Assembly: GCA_907163345.1 (NCBI GenBank)
Contig: CAJQUN010000024.1
Span: 4,278,001-4,342,000 of the forward strand
DNA: 64,000 nt
Direction: 5' to 3'
Source of the DNA: Haberlea rhodopensis
Lineage: Eukaryota > Streptophyta > Magnoliopsida > Lamiales > Gesneriaceae
A program made the translations under genes and the position numbers. A model generated the notes under the pieces. That model saw nothing but the letters and a program-made list of their open reading frames with translations. It was not told the origin of the DNA and did not search any database. Each line of letters opens with the position of its first letter. Within the stretch, counting starts at the first letter, position 1. Below, in pieces: positions 33,650-45,218 of the stretch.

Positions 33650-34435
33650 AATTTAGCAATCATCACCATCGCCACCCGCTCCTCGCACACTTTGCACTCG
33701 AGTTTAAGTACTCGAATTCTATCCGGGTCAGTAAACGATGATTCGGCATCATCTTGCGGCGTTTCAGCGTACCGACGAGCTTCCACTGCATCCCGCAGTC
33801 GGACTGCAAAGTTTTTGTCACTTTCTCCAAGTATTTCACCCTATCGTGTACCTTCTCCGTCTCCGCTTTGTAATGTGACGCCATCTCTTTCAATTCCCTT
33901 TTTGCTCATATTTTCTTGCAGTTCCAGTTCTCTTTCTCTCAGTTTCTTGGTCGCTCTCTCCTCAGCCGCGTGGTGGGTGATGCGGTGGTGCTCCGCCAGC
34001 ATTCCTCCCAATGCATGCCTCAGATTCTCTTCCTATTTACAGATAACAAATCCTCATCATTATTCTTACATTGCTAAAAAGACGGTAGTAAGAAAAATAA
34101 AGACCATCCCGTTGAAGTACTTGAAAAGTGATTACATGGGATGTGATTATCTGATGGATTTGGTTATCGTTTTGTCGTTTTATAACATCTGTGGAGAGAG
34201 GGTACTTGTCAGCATTTGAGTCTAATGGCGGTGTCGAAGTGAAGGGTTTGAAAGCACCCCAGAGGTAGAATAAAAGGGTTTGAAAGGCGCTGCCGTGTCG
34301 AGGATTTGTTGAACTCGTGATTGGTGGCCGCCATTGACGGGAATATTAGGAGAAGCGAAGTGCTGTTGACGTTGAAGATTGACGAGGTTAATTTGTTGTG
34401 CTTTCGATGGTTCTTCTGAAACTTCATTCATTTTT
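33650..34435 (-). pseudogene. BOI-like RING E3 ubiquitin ligase gene, degenerate
   Basis: On the minus strand an N-terminal exon starts at 34,431 (MNEVSEEPSKAQQ). After a possible intron ending ATAG near 34,036, a coiled-coil segment follows (AEERATKKLREREL), then KVKYLEKV-type heptads, the YAETPQDDAESSF segment and the first RING cysteines (LECKVCEERVAMVMIA). This order is that of plant BOI/BRG ligases, which attach ubiquitin to defence and gibberellin regulators. At least two frameshifts lie in the coiled coil (near 33,898 and 33,780), and the frame stops about six residues after MVMIA, so six of the eight RING metal ligands are missing. Family assignment rests on the short C-terminal motif and overall architecture. 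Confidence 0.55.
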
Positions 34436-34640
34436 CTCTTGCATGAAGCCTTTGCACTGTGGAGAGAAGAGTTAGAATAAACGCTTTAAATAAAACAAGG
34501 AAACAAGAACAGAGAGAGTGAGAGGGACCTCCATTTTTTGGGATCATTGCAAGATAATGGATTTGGAACGGTGGTTGTAGCGTTGGCGGGGTAGGAGTTT
34601 TATAAAGAGTGAAGCGGTGGTAGTCCGGAGAACATAATCC

Positions 34641-34649
34641 AAATAAATT
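34641..34649. repeat. Left 9-bp target duplication of the MITE
   Basis: AAATAAATT here and AAATTAATT at 35,052-35,060 match in 8 of 9 positions. A 9-bp duplication is characteristic of Mutator-like transposition. Confidence 0.6.
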
Positions 34650-35051
34650 GGGTAAATACGTACAAAGATCCCTAATTTGGGTCTATTTTGGTTCAGTTCC
34701 TAAGAAAGCTAAGATTATCAATGATCCGGTTTAGTATAATCCCTAAAATTTTAAAAATGTTCTCAATCCAGTTCCCGACGTTAAGTCGACCGTGATAAGC
34801 AAATGTAGAGGAACTGAATCAGAAATATTTTTAAAACTTTAAGGACTGAATTGGGAACAAACAAGACGGTTTAGTCCATAAAGTTCTAAAAATATTCCTG
34901 AATCAGTCCATCTTCATTTGTTTCTCACAACCAAATTACCGTTGGAGACTGAGCCGAGAAAATTTTAAAAATTTAAGGACTAAATCAGATTATCGACGAC
35001 TTTAGGGACTGAATCGGAAATGATCGTAAGGATGCTTTAATGTATTATCCC
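34650..35051. mobile_element. Mutator-type MITE, 402 bp
   Basis: Terminal inverted repeats begin GGGTAAATACGT on the left and GGGATAATACAT when the right end is read in reverse. Further inward both arms share 'gggactgaatcgg'-type phrases. There is no coding capacity. The 9-bp imperfect flanking duplication supports a Mutator-like origin. Its internal phrases resemble those of the larger inverted repeat at 59,024-60,247. Confidence 0.6.
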
Positions 35052-35060
35052 AAATTAATT

Positions 35061-36180
35061 AATATCTATGTTATCAGACGCAACTTTAATCAAATCTCTT
35101 TGGAAATTAAATGGGGTGGTTTCATTTAACGAGTCACTACAAAGTACAAATCCTTTCTGTGAGAGGATATTACAATGATGCAGGAGAAGAATATGACCTA
35201 ATTGTTGGACACTACATCATTTACAAGAAATAAAAGATTAGTATTTTAAAAAGTGAAAACTATAACAATATCACAAGTTAGACATATACAAAGAAAATAC
35301 ATTTATATAGTATACGAAAGAGCATCTTAATAAGGAAAAACGTCGCATCGAAAAAATCAATGATATTATAAATTAATCGGTAGATTTTACTATTTTTCAC
35401 TTAAATTGTATTTAATTCATGATTTATACAGTGTGTGAACTCCTGTGTGAACTCCTATAGTCGAACTATGTTTTTCTCTCTGTTAACTCTGGGTATAAAA
35501 ACAGATAGCAAAATTTATGAGAAAATTGATTTGTTATGATCTAACATATAGTTTGATACGCATACAGAATAGAATGATAGATATGTAATATGTGTCATAA
35601 AAAAATTGATATTTTATTTATATAGTATGATAAAAAAAATATGATATTTGATGTATATGTTTGGTATGTAAGAATCAATAATCATTTTATCGACCATACC
35701 AAACAATGACTAAGAAAATAGTAACGGCATGAGTGTGCCAAGGTAAAACTAAGGCAAATAAATACCTGATAAAATAAAAACCTTTCCCCATTTTCATACA
35801 GGAGGAAGGTCTATATTCGATGCAAAAAAATGGGAACTTGATGGTACAAATCTTGTGATACAAGATTTAAAAGGAAACAAGCATTACATCGACACAATTT
35901 TATGTTACAAAAGGTGGAGAAACAGAGCGTTGATACACGAAATCAATCAGTATACTTGGAACACATTCAGCAGCAGGATGGGAAAATAAAACTTGTACCA
36001 AATCACAAGTTCAAGAAACGCATTAAAACCAACTTTTGTCGTAAATTTATTCAAGAAACCCAATCTCACGATTTAGAGATATTTGTTTGAGCAAGAAGCT
36101 GAAAACCAGACTCTGCGAATGGGTACAAAATGATTCAACTCAAAGAGAAAAAAATTGCGGATAAAATAAACATGTCTATG
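35061..36180. other. Intergenic interval, nothing recognised
   Basis: AT-rich sequence without convincing ORFs or structured repeats. The last 100 bp probably form the 3' UTR of the ATP synthase gene to the right. Confidence 0.6.
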
Positions 36181-36189
36181 TACTAGCCT

Positions 36190-38317
36190 TTAACCCGTGA
36201 GAGCAGCACTCAGAGCACTGTGTACATCAACCCCGATTTGGGCTTCAGCTTTCTCGTCGTCGGTTGATGCCGAGTTTAACTTTTGTTGGAATTCAGTGAG
36301 CCCTTTCTGAACCAAGTCTGGATTAATACGGTCCACAGGCGTGGCCTCAACAGCTATTATATCAGCAACAGAGTTTGCGTGGATAAAGGCAAACCCGCTG
36401 CTCAGAAAATATTTGCTTATGTCGTTACCCTCATGAACAGATAAAAGACCAGGTTTCAGCTCAGCGATCGTAGCTACATGACCGGGCAAAACACCCATCT
36501 GTCCAGTAGTTGCAGGGACTATGACCATATCCACCTAATATGATCCAACACACATACACAAACCCATAAGGTCAAGTGTCATAGATCATCTTTCAGGAAA
36601 AGCTATATCAAATATCAAATTCTCCGAAATTTTCATGAACCAAAACGCATGGCAGTACTTGAGGGTTTAGAGCCGGAGCAAAAATACACACAAGTAATTG
36701 CTTTTAAATTACAACTTTATCTCCTGAGGACTGATGAGCTATTCCTAAGCTAATTTTGCCAACCAGAGTCTTAGACCCAAGTGGGAAACTTCTTGACAAG
36801 AGCATCATCGCTTCACAGATGAAATAGCTGAACATTGAGAAATTCAAATGTAAATCTTGAAAGTCGAACTGGATGAAAAAAATAATCATTAGGAAGCTCC
36901 AATCAGTACCTTAGTCTCCTTTATCCGAAAGAATACACTTATCCCCGCAAAAACTTATGAAGCATCCTTTTTTAGTAAACACAAGTACAATAACACGGCA
37001 TGTTTTATTTAACCGATCAGTATGACATAAAAACATACGCACTTTTCAAGACAATTAGAGAATCTAGTGTCTCATGCTTTTAGTAAACACAAGTACAATA
37101 ACACGACATGTTTTATTTAATTGATCAGTCTGAAATATAAAAACATACACACTTTTCAAGACAATTATAGAATCTAGTGTCTCATGCTTTAACTTAGAAC
37201 AACCATAAGGGAAAATGAAAGAGAGAAAGAGGGGCTCCTATGTGATGATTCTTACTGAAAGAAAAAAAGATACAACAGAAAAACACTTGATACCTATTCC
37301 ATTTAGCCACACCATATTAGATTTCAAGTGAAAAATCTGAATAATTGCATCACATTATTGATGGCTACACAATTCAAACTGCCAAAATAGCTTAATCATA
37401 ATTCTATAGATACTACAAATCTATGAGCTAATCATTTTAAAATCCGAAGTAAACTAAACTAACTCCTTGTAACAACTTGGTAACATATAAATCCAATAAA
37501 TCAAGTATTATACCTCTGTGATCAGGGACTTAAAAGGTAAAAAAATTTCAAAAAGATCTAAACATTAAACTTAAAACAAGAACATTTCAAATCATACGGA
37601 TTCTACTTATATGCATATTGAACCCGACATTCTCCCAATATAACACACAATTGCGTGCAGGTTTTGAAATTACATTAGCCGGCTTCAATTAACAGAATTG
37701 AAATAATAAACAACCTCATAATTTTCTCCCCCCTCCCCTAATAAATTTTTTTTTTAAAAAAATAACCTCATAATATCAGTAGCTGAATCTAATCAATACA
37801 ACCATTTCCCACATACTCCATCCGTGATCTTTAAACATCTCAACATAATGAAAACCAATATTTACTAACTACCAAGTGAATCAGAACAACTGAAAACCCT
37901 AAAATAAAACTCAGAGTCCCATCATTCCCTGGCAACACATCACAGCAAAAATAGTTCAAATATCCATTCAACAGTAACAATTGTAATGCCACTTAACCAT
38001 CACCTATTTCAAACTACACCCATGAACGAAACTAAGTGCTCGCGATGTACCTCTTTAGCAGATAAGATGGAATCATAAGGAAGAACCAAATTGACGGTTA
38101 GTTTAGAGGGTATCGTGGATGGGACTGGGGGTCTCGGAGCCATGTAAGCACTTGGGGTCTTTGGTGGGTCAATGTTAGGTACAGCTTTCTTCCACGCGTC
38201 AACAAACGTGGAGTCGCTGGAAGCCTCCGCCGGTAAATCAGAGGAGAAGGGGCGGCACCACCGCATCGTCACTGCGGAAGCTCGATCGAGGAGGAATCGT
38301 GGAGCCCGCCTCAACAT
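36190..38317 (-). CDS. Mitochondrial ATP synthase F1 subunit delta' (bacterial epsilon homologue)
   Basis: Two exons, 38,317-38,051 and 36,534-36,190, with a 1,516-bp GT-AG intron in phase 0, give 203 aa, the usual plant length. Residues 1 to about 25 (MLRRAPRFLLDRAS) are an Arg-rich mitochondrial presequence. The mature part has STFVDAWKKAVPN, SKLTVNLVLPY, then the epsilon beta-sandwich (TGQMGVLPGHV, FAFIHANSVADIIAVEA) and the C-terminal helical hairpin (FQQKLNSAS, KAEAQIGV). The subunit sits in the central stalk of the F1 sector on the matrix side of the inner membrane and couples rotor to c-ring. Two site II motifs lie 109-140 bp upstream of the start. Recognition of the family is firm. 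Confidence 0.95.
36971..37190. repeat. Tandem duplication of about 110 bp in the ATP synthase intron
   Basis: Two adjacent copies (about 36,971-37,080 and 37,081-37,190) share 'agtaaacacaagtacaata', 'catgttttattta' and 'gaatctagtgtctcatgctt'. They differ at perhaps eight positions and one small indel, so the duplication is not very recent. Confidence 0.85.
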
Positions 38318-38425
38318 TTTTGCTGGCTGAGCGCGTGTATGGCGAGGTCTGTCGTTTCGGGGGCAATCAGAAATGGAGGATGAGATGGTAGTAGAGACAG
38401 AACTTTGGTAATTTGGGTCGTTATA

Positions 38426-38457
38426 TGGGCTTGATTTGGACTGGAATTTTAGGCCCA
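38426..38457 (-). promoter_or_regulatory. Two site II (TGGGCY) promoter elements
   Basis: TGGGCT at 38,426-38,431 (plus strand) and TGGGCC at 38,452-38,457 (minus strand) lie 109-140 bp upstream of the ATP synthase ATG. Site II elements are established TCP-binding sites enriched in promoters of plant respiratory-chain genes. Assignment rests on motif and position. Confidence 0.6.
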
Positions 38458-39310
38458 CCGTTTTTTACATAGATTTCGATATGATTATTATTATAACTAG
38501 TACTTTGTTGCACACGTTGCGTGCATATACAGTATTTATTTTGTAAAATGAGATGGTAATTACAAATTTATTTTTTAATTTTTGCTTTTCGGATGTAATA
38601 AACTTTTTTTAAATTGATTTTGTAGTTTAATATTTTCCCAAATATTTTTTTGATGTTATTGTAGTTATCCAAATTAGCAGGGGTCTTGCGGTCATTTAGT
38701 ACATAATAGTAGGGGTATTAAAGAAGGTGAGTTCACAACATAGACATATGCTATATGGCCTTAACATAGACATGTATCACATAGTTGGATATGTCCTTAC
38801 ATTTACCATGCATTTGAGGGGATTTGCATTTGTATTTGCATTGGAATGGGGTGTGTATGTGAGTTACATTTCATATGATTTGGAGTTAAGTTAGAAAAGC
38901 TTATATTAAAGGTAAAATCATCTTGTAATTACATACTACACCATAAACACCTAAAAATCTCTACAAACTCCTCTTCAAACCCTTGCTTCCTCTTGCCATC
39001 TTTTCTTGAATTTGCACTTGAGAATCAAGATAGAAAGTTGGGAGAAGTGCCTTCCTATCATCTTGGTAAAATTTATGTGCTTTGTATCCTTGCTTATTGT
39101 AGTAAAAGAGGAATTGAAGTTAAAGCATGGAATTTAGTGGTGTTTATTTTGATTTGAGTTATAATGTAAACATTTGAGTTCTATGATGATAGAAACATGT
39201 TTATATGATACTAGGGATTGCATGAACATATTTGAATGTGAACTTTTGAGTAGTAGAAGAACCATGAAGATAAGCTCAAAATCGCCATGTTCTGAATTTT
39301 TCGGACACCG

Positions 39311-39520
39311 GCGATTGATCGCGAGCCCTATGGCGATCGATCACCGAGAACAGAGCAAAAAGAAGGTGGTGAAAACATATGGCGATCGATCGCTGAAAAA
39401 TGGGCGATCGATCGCGAGGAAACAGAACACTTTGCCGATCGATCGCGAGATAGTGGCGATCGATCGCGTTGAAACAGAACATGTTGGCGATCGATCGGGG
39501 AAAAATGTCGATCGATCGCC
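39311..39520. repeat. Array of eight paired GCGATCGATCGC palindromes (array C)
   Basis: Centres lie at 39316.5, 39338.5, 39387.5, 39409.5, 39440.5, 39461.5, 39492.5 and 39513.5, with spacings 22, 49, 22, 31, 21, 31 and 21. This is array A read backwards, within 1 bp at each step. Linkers have diverged but share 'cagaaca' words with array A. Five of eight copies have at least one mismatch from the ideal palindrome. Confidence 0.9.
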
Positions 39521-39784
39521 AGGGTTAAGATTTTGAAAAATATTAGATTTTTGTAGAATTTGTTTTTGAAGCCTATTGTAAAATGGTATATTGTTCATAT
39601 TGTTGTAGCATCATCACAGGAGACGGGGCAACGAGGCGGTTAGACATTGACGCCTAATTTATATCTTTTGTGTCGCATAACAGGTACTTTTTGACGTACG
39701 AGCATATGATATTATTGTGATGATGATGTGAGCATGGTATCATATGATTAGTGATATCATTTGCATGTACATTCATGATATTTA

Positions 39785-39965
39785 TATTGATGAGGTGGAT
39801 GCCACGATAGATATGTCGCATATGTTTTGGCTGTGATCATTGCCATGATAGATATGCCAGTGTGGGGCATATGCTTTGGCTGAGATTGTTGCCACGATAG
39901 TACGCTGCATATGCTTTGGCATGAGAAATATACGCCGGTTGGGTATATGCTCTGGCTGTTATAAC
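39785..39965. repeat. Imperfect repeats with 'catatgctttggctg'
   Basis: Three to four degenerate copies of a roughly 60-bp unit contain 'gccacgatag', 'gcatatgctttggctg' and 'tatgcc'. They produce antisense His/Ser-rich frames that are not genes. Confidence 0.65.
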
Positions 39966-40494
39966 ATGTGAGGACGGTACTATGATATGTGCTGCTAATA
40001 TGAAGATGTGAGGAGGTTCCACTGACATATTGAGCTGAGATATGCATATCATATTGGTCTGGTTATAACAGGATGATGAATAAGACATGTCATGACATAT
40101 TTGCATTTGATGATGCATGATACATGACAATCACATTTGATGTTTATAGTGTTTTATCGTTTAGGTTTTTAATGATATTGCACTGGGATAGTTATTTATC
40201 TATACTCATGTTGTGTGATTGTTTCTGTAGGGACTCATAGACGTGGGAGGACGGGATTGTGAATCTATTCCGCTGCGAGTTGAACCACTGCATAGGAGTT
40301 GTACGAGTCTAGGTTATTTTACAATACAAATGATATGTATATTATGACAGGATTGTGTAAGAATTGTAACAACCGACATTAGTAAACTCTTAATCAGTGT
40401 ATGAATTACTTAATTCTTACTCACATATGTATAATGAACTGATACATAATGGATTAAGTAGGAGGACCCCACATTAAATGATCATTGTTTAATA

Positions 40495-41340
40495 TTACGT
40501 GCATCTACTTGTCAAATTTAGGTGCACCAACTTAAAATTTCTTAAATGTGCACGTAAAAATCAAAAGTCACAAATAATAGCCTGTTGCGATTCGCGTGCA
40601 ACGGTAGACAAAATATGTGATTTTGTTAAAATTAAGTGCACCACCATTTTGAAATTGTCATATTGATTTAAATTACGTGCACCAACTTGTCAAATTTAGG
40701 TGCACGTGAATGGTGTTTTATGATGGCGGTGCACGTGATTTTGAGAGGGGTGGACATGAATGGTATATGATGATGGTGCGTGTGCACCAATGTTTTATTA
40801 AAATTACAAATACATTCGCAAATAAATATAATCAATGGCTAAAAACAAATAATGTGCAAGGATTGTATACGAGAACGTGAGAAATATAAAATGAGAATAA
40901 ATGAATTGAACATGCACCACCATTGTATTGCAAAGTAAAGAAAGAGATTTTATTGCATTGTAAAGAAAGAGATTTTATTGCAACGTGCACCACCATTGTA
41001 TTGCAAAGTAAAGAAAGAGATTTTATTGTATTGTGCATGCACCGCCTATTGAAGCACTCTTCGTGCACCGCAAATTGAAGCAGGGATGTGCACCTCATCC
41101 AAATGTAGCACCTAAAGAAGTGAATCAGCATGGCCCAGTGCAAGAAGAGGTGCACGTGCATCGATGCGAGAGAAGTGCACATGCATCGTATGCAAGAGGC
41201 ATACGTGCATCGATGCAGGAGAGGAACGTGTGCATCGTGTGCAAGAGGTGCATGTGAACCACCACTCGATCTGTAGGTTTACATGCATCGGTGCACGAGT
41301 GAGATAAGTGCACCGATGCAAGAGGTGCACGTGCACTTTA
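40495..41340. repeat. GTGCAC-rich repeat cluster
   Basis: This has many GTGCAC words, an approximately 30-bp phrase with 'caacttgtcaaatttaggtg' at two sites, three 'aaagaaagagattttattg' copies at 40,930-41,030, and a roughly 25-bp tandem array at 41,150-41,325 built on TGCATCGATGCA (starts at 41,157, 41,182, 41,207, 41,231, 41,284 and 41,309). It is noncoding. Confidence 0.7.
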
Positions 41341-42418
41341 GAATATAATGTGTTGTTTGTTTGCCAAACTTCAAATGTCCATAACTTTTGCTCCATGTGG
41401 AATTGTTCATATTATGACCTATGAATGGAAATGTCTTTTCTAGCCGGATCTAACCCAATATGACAACATTGTATTGGCACCACCTACGAACCCGAAATTA
41501 CTTGTTTAGATAGATTACACTCAATTTTAAAAACATTCCATTTTTGAGTCAACTTTGAGGAATTTTAGTTTCCAAACTTCTTGACGCATTAGCTCAAATT
41601 CAATTGATCAAGTTTTAAATTGAATTAAATTACAAATTTTATTATGCAAAAGTCACTATTATATTGATCATCTCTACATATATACTAGAAAAAGCAAAAA
41701 CGGAGACCAGAAAATAACTTGTTTTCTCAAATCGGATATAGAAAAATGACACCCACCCCTCAATTTGTTAAATGAACCAAAATACCCCTTGAAAAGGAAA
41801 ATGCCCAAAATATGTTCATCTATAAACATGTTCTCTTTTCTATATATATTTCTAATTTTCTAGTATGTTATAGACTTATACTGGTATGTTTTAGAAAAAG
41901 TTTATTTACAGAATATCGAGAGAATCACTTTCCACATATAGGTCGTGTTTTTTTAAAACCGAGTTCGTGTTTGAAATACATAAGAATCACATATGTCTAC
42001 AATTTATGATGCATAATACACACCAAAGATCCTACATCGAGGAGGGTATGTTTGAAGTTGTGGATAATGATAGCATACTTTTAGAAATTATTTAATCCAA
42101 TGCTTAGTTGATTTTTTGTCACAAATTTATCCCATCATATTTATCCAATTTTATTCCAACTTTATAGCAAAACGACATATTTTCCACATTCTTTGTACTA
42201 TTGCAAAATTTAAAATTCACTCCATAAATCTCAACTTATTTCCTACAACTTAATTCCAAAAAATTAAAATTGAAATTCCCTCAACTAGTTAATGAGAATA
42301 TTTTAATCATTACAACAAATAATAAAATTAATCTACTAATTAAAATCATATCAACTACCATATAACTTATCATATCATCATCTCATAATTTTAATCACTC
42401 ATACTTATCATAGCAAAA
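41341..42418. other. Intergenic interval, nothing recognised
   Basis: AT-rich sequence with no conserved frame. The left edge has a short region with low-complexity context; no terminal repeats were found. Confidence 0.55.
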
Positions 42419-44852
42419 TAGGTAAGCTGCCTATTAATTACCTAGGACTACCTGTTGGAGCTAATCCGAGACAAGCGTCTACTTAGCAACCTTTGATTGA
42501 CAAGGTTAGGAATCGACTGATCAGTTGGGAAAGCAAACATCTATCTCTTGGAGGTCGTGTGGTCTTGATCAAAGCCGTTCTCAGTTCCTTCCCATTTACT
42601 ACCTATCCTTTTTTAGAATACCTATTTGTGTACTTAAAGCCATTTGTAAACTTCAGAGAAATTTCCTTTGGGGAGGAGGGTGGATGGTAATATAGTGGCA
42701 TGGATTAAATGGGAGATTGTATGTAAAAGTAAAGAAGAGGGAGGGTTAGGAATTAGAGAGTTAGATGCGTTTAATATGGCATTATTAAGTAAATGGAGAT
42801 GGAGAGCTTTAGTAGACAAGAAACAATTAAGGGTGCAGGTACTGATTGCCAAATATGGGGCGGATAGGACTGAGGGATCAATCGTCAGGTTCTTAGAGTA
42901 GGGCGTCGGGGTGGTGGAAGGGGGTCTTAAAAGTATGTGATATTGTGGGATATAGGTGGTTTGAGAGAGGGGTGTTGAGAGTGGTGGGAAATGGGGTTAA
43001 TACTTCTTGTTGGCATCATTGTTGGGTGGGAGAAGAACCTCTTGTTAGTAAATTTCCGAGGTTGTAAGCATTTTAGTTGACAAAATTGGTTCAATTAATT
43101 CTATGGGAGAGTGGCGTGAAGGGGAGTGGGAGTGGTGCTGGATTTGGAGATGGAGAAGGTCGTTATTCGAGTGGGAAGAGTATGTTTTTCTAACCTTTTA
43201 TCTTTGGTGAATAGGTATGACTTCTCGGAGGAGATGGATGATATGTGGAAGTGGAAATTAGATGAAGGATGTATGTTCTCAACTAGCATTGAATATAGTG
43301 TGGTGAGGTTGGTCCGATATTCTTATGGACCGATTAATAAGGTGAATGAGCTAATTTGGATTAAAGGAGTCCCGGGTAAGATTTCTTGTTTTGTGTGGAA
43401 AGCTTTGATGGATAGAGTTCCAACCAAATGGAATCTATTTAGAAGGAATATTTTGAATGTGCAAGAAGAGCTAACATGCGTGCTATGCAATTTAGAGGTG
43501 GACGAGGTTAATCACTTATTATTCTCTTGTCCGTTTGCTAATTTAGTGTGGAAAAATTGTTATTCTTGGTTAGGTGTGTCGTCGGTGTGTCATGGATTTA
43601 TTGGAAATCATTTGGAACATCATCAAGGGTTGAATCCTTTCAAGAAGAATAACGTTATTTAGAATAGTATGTGGCATTGTATAGTATGGGGAATTTGGAA
43701 ATTGAGAAATGAAGTGATTTTTAGGGGAATCGAACCTAATAGCGATAGGATTATTGAGGAAGTGAAAGTTAGGATGTGGTCTTGGATTTCGTGCTACTTT
43801 CTAATTGCAATTTTACTTTATCGGATTGGTTCTTGAATCCTTCGGTGGTTTTTCGATGCATTAAGGCTGAGTAGCTCATCATTTTGAAAGGGTTTGGCTG
43901 GTTTCAGAGTATGTTGGGTGGGATTTATAATGTCTCAGAGTGCTTAGCCAGTGTTTATTTCGATTATGCTCAGGGGATTCAATGTATGCATTATGGTTAG
44001 ATTTTAAACTGGTTGGATATTGATCTTTGAATGGATATTGGTGTAAGTCCTGTTTCTGTTAAGTGCTGTCTTCTTAAATTCTGGGAGGTGTGTGGCATGA
44101 AGACTTGGGTTTCATTTCGTTATTTAAATGCTTGCGGCCGAGTGGAGCTAAACTAACAGATATGGCGATTTTTTCGGGACTTGTAGCTTGTACCTGACTC
44201 TTGTGTTGATAAGGAAGGTGTTTCCACAGATTTGAGCGGCGACGAGGGTGCTGCTGGATGAGTTGTGATGTCAAATGACTCCTAAAGGAATCATGAAATG
44301 TTCTTGGATTCGAAAGGATTAATTTCTAAGACAAAGAGAAGTCCTTTAAGGATGTCCGTGTGGTGAGCTTTGGCAAATATGAAGCCAAGGTAGAGTAGAG
44401 GCAATTATGAATGACGTCTTACAGCTGTAAACACAATCTATTGTCTTTGAGGCTGGAATCTGGGTTGAAAGGAAACTAGATGGGTTCTTACCGGTTTCAG
44501 ATGATGAGAACGTCTAGCTTGTATCAGATTTTGTGTGGACATTCAAGAAGGGTGTGATGGGATGGAGTGTAGCAGATTAAAGTGGTCGATGGATTCAGAT
44601 GGTTGATTGTGATCATGTATCAGTGTGGTTTCCGCAGGATGGTTGTGTTCATGTACCGGTATGGAATGTCTTTTACGCTTTTCTTCGTGGTTAATCGATG
44701 TATTTTGTTGGTTACCAGCGGTTGGCTTGTATCATGTCATTGTAATTGTTTTATGTTTGGGTAGTAGTTCTTATATTTTATTGTATTGTAAGTCGGTTGG
44801 AGTATCTCTTGTACTTCTTTTGGTTTTATTATATTTGTGAAACAAAAAAAAA
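42419..44852 (+). pseudogene. 5'-truncated LINE (L1-type) with RT tail and zf-RVT domain
   Basis: The sequence opens inside ORF2 with LPINYLGLPVG, then LISWESKHLSLGGRVVLI and GGLGIRELDAFNMALLSKW, which are the thumb/C-terminal blocks of plant LINE RT. At 43,370-43,590 the zf-RVT domain follows (ISCFVWKALMDRVPT, CVLCNLEVDEVNHLLFSCP), then WGIWKLRNEVIFRG. Several stops and frame changes interrupt it, including a TAG near 42,485. A long 3' region ends in an A-rich tail (CAAAAAAAAATAAG, about 44,838-44,852). 5' truncation is typical of target-primed insertion. No clear target duplication was identified. Confidence 0.8.
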
Positions 44853-45218
44853 TAAGTTGTCTTTGATGAGGAACACATTTAGTTTGCAAAGGTAGTTTCA
44901 AGACCCACTGCTATGATAGAAACTCAATCAAACGCATAAATTCAAATAAAATTGACTCGAAATATATTATGGCAAATGCTCTAGGTATCAAGAATACCCC
45001 GGAGTATAATCATCGTCTCAAAAAACCAAAAACTAATCATCAAAATTGAATAATTTGTGGAAACTCAAAGGTACATGAAATACAAATGCAGCCGGACATC
45101 ACTGATGTACTAGAAATAAATAACAACTAACAAGGACACATCAAGATTCAAGAAAAAACAGAGACAATGAAACTCGAGAGAAAGGTGGAGGGTGGAGACT
45201 GGAGAGTATGAATTTATG

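Larger units (their letters stand above)
38460..40500. other. Unclassified repeat region containing palindrome array C
   Basis: There are no supported genes; frames crossing the array are by-products of the repeats. By analogy with elements A and B, the array at 39,311-39,520 followed by a TATA-like GGTATATTG near 39,587 and 'ggggcaacgaggcgg' near 39,627 suggests a diverged, plus-oriented solo LTR. LTR ends and a target duplication could not be identified. Confidence 0.45.

Noticed and set aside
39174..39598. Coding frames on both strands rich in DRS/AIDR peptides
   Set aside because: They arise only because the GCGATCGATCGC array is open in several frames; no conserved protein and no splice context.
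39757..40130. Antisense His/Ser-rich small proteins
   Set aside because: They result from imperfect 60-bp repeats; no conservation or start context is evident.
43126..43662. A stand-alone host gene with a zinc-binding domain
   Set aside because: The zf-RVT domain follows LINE RT blocks in order, so it belongs to the LINE remnant.
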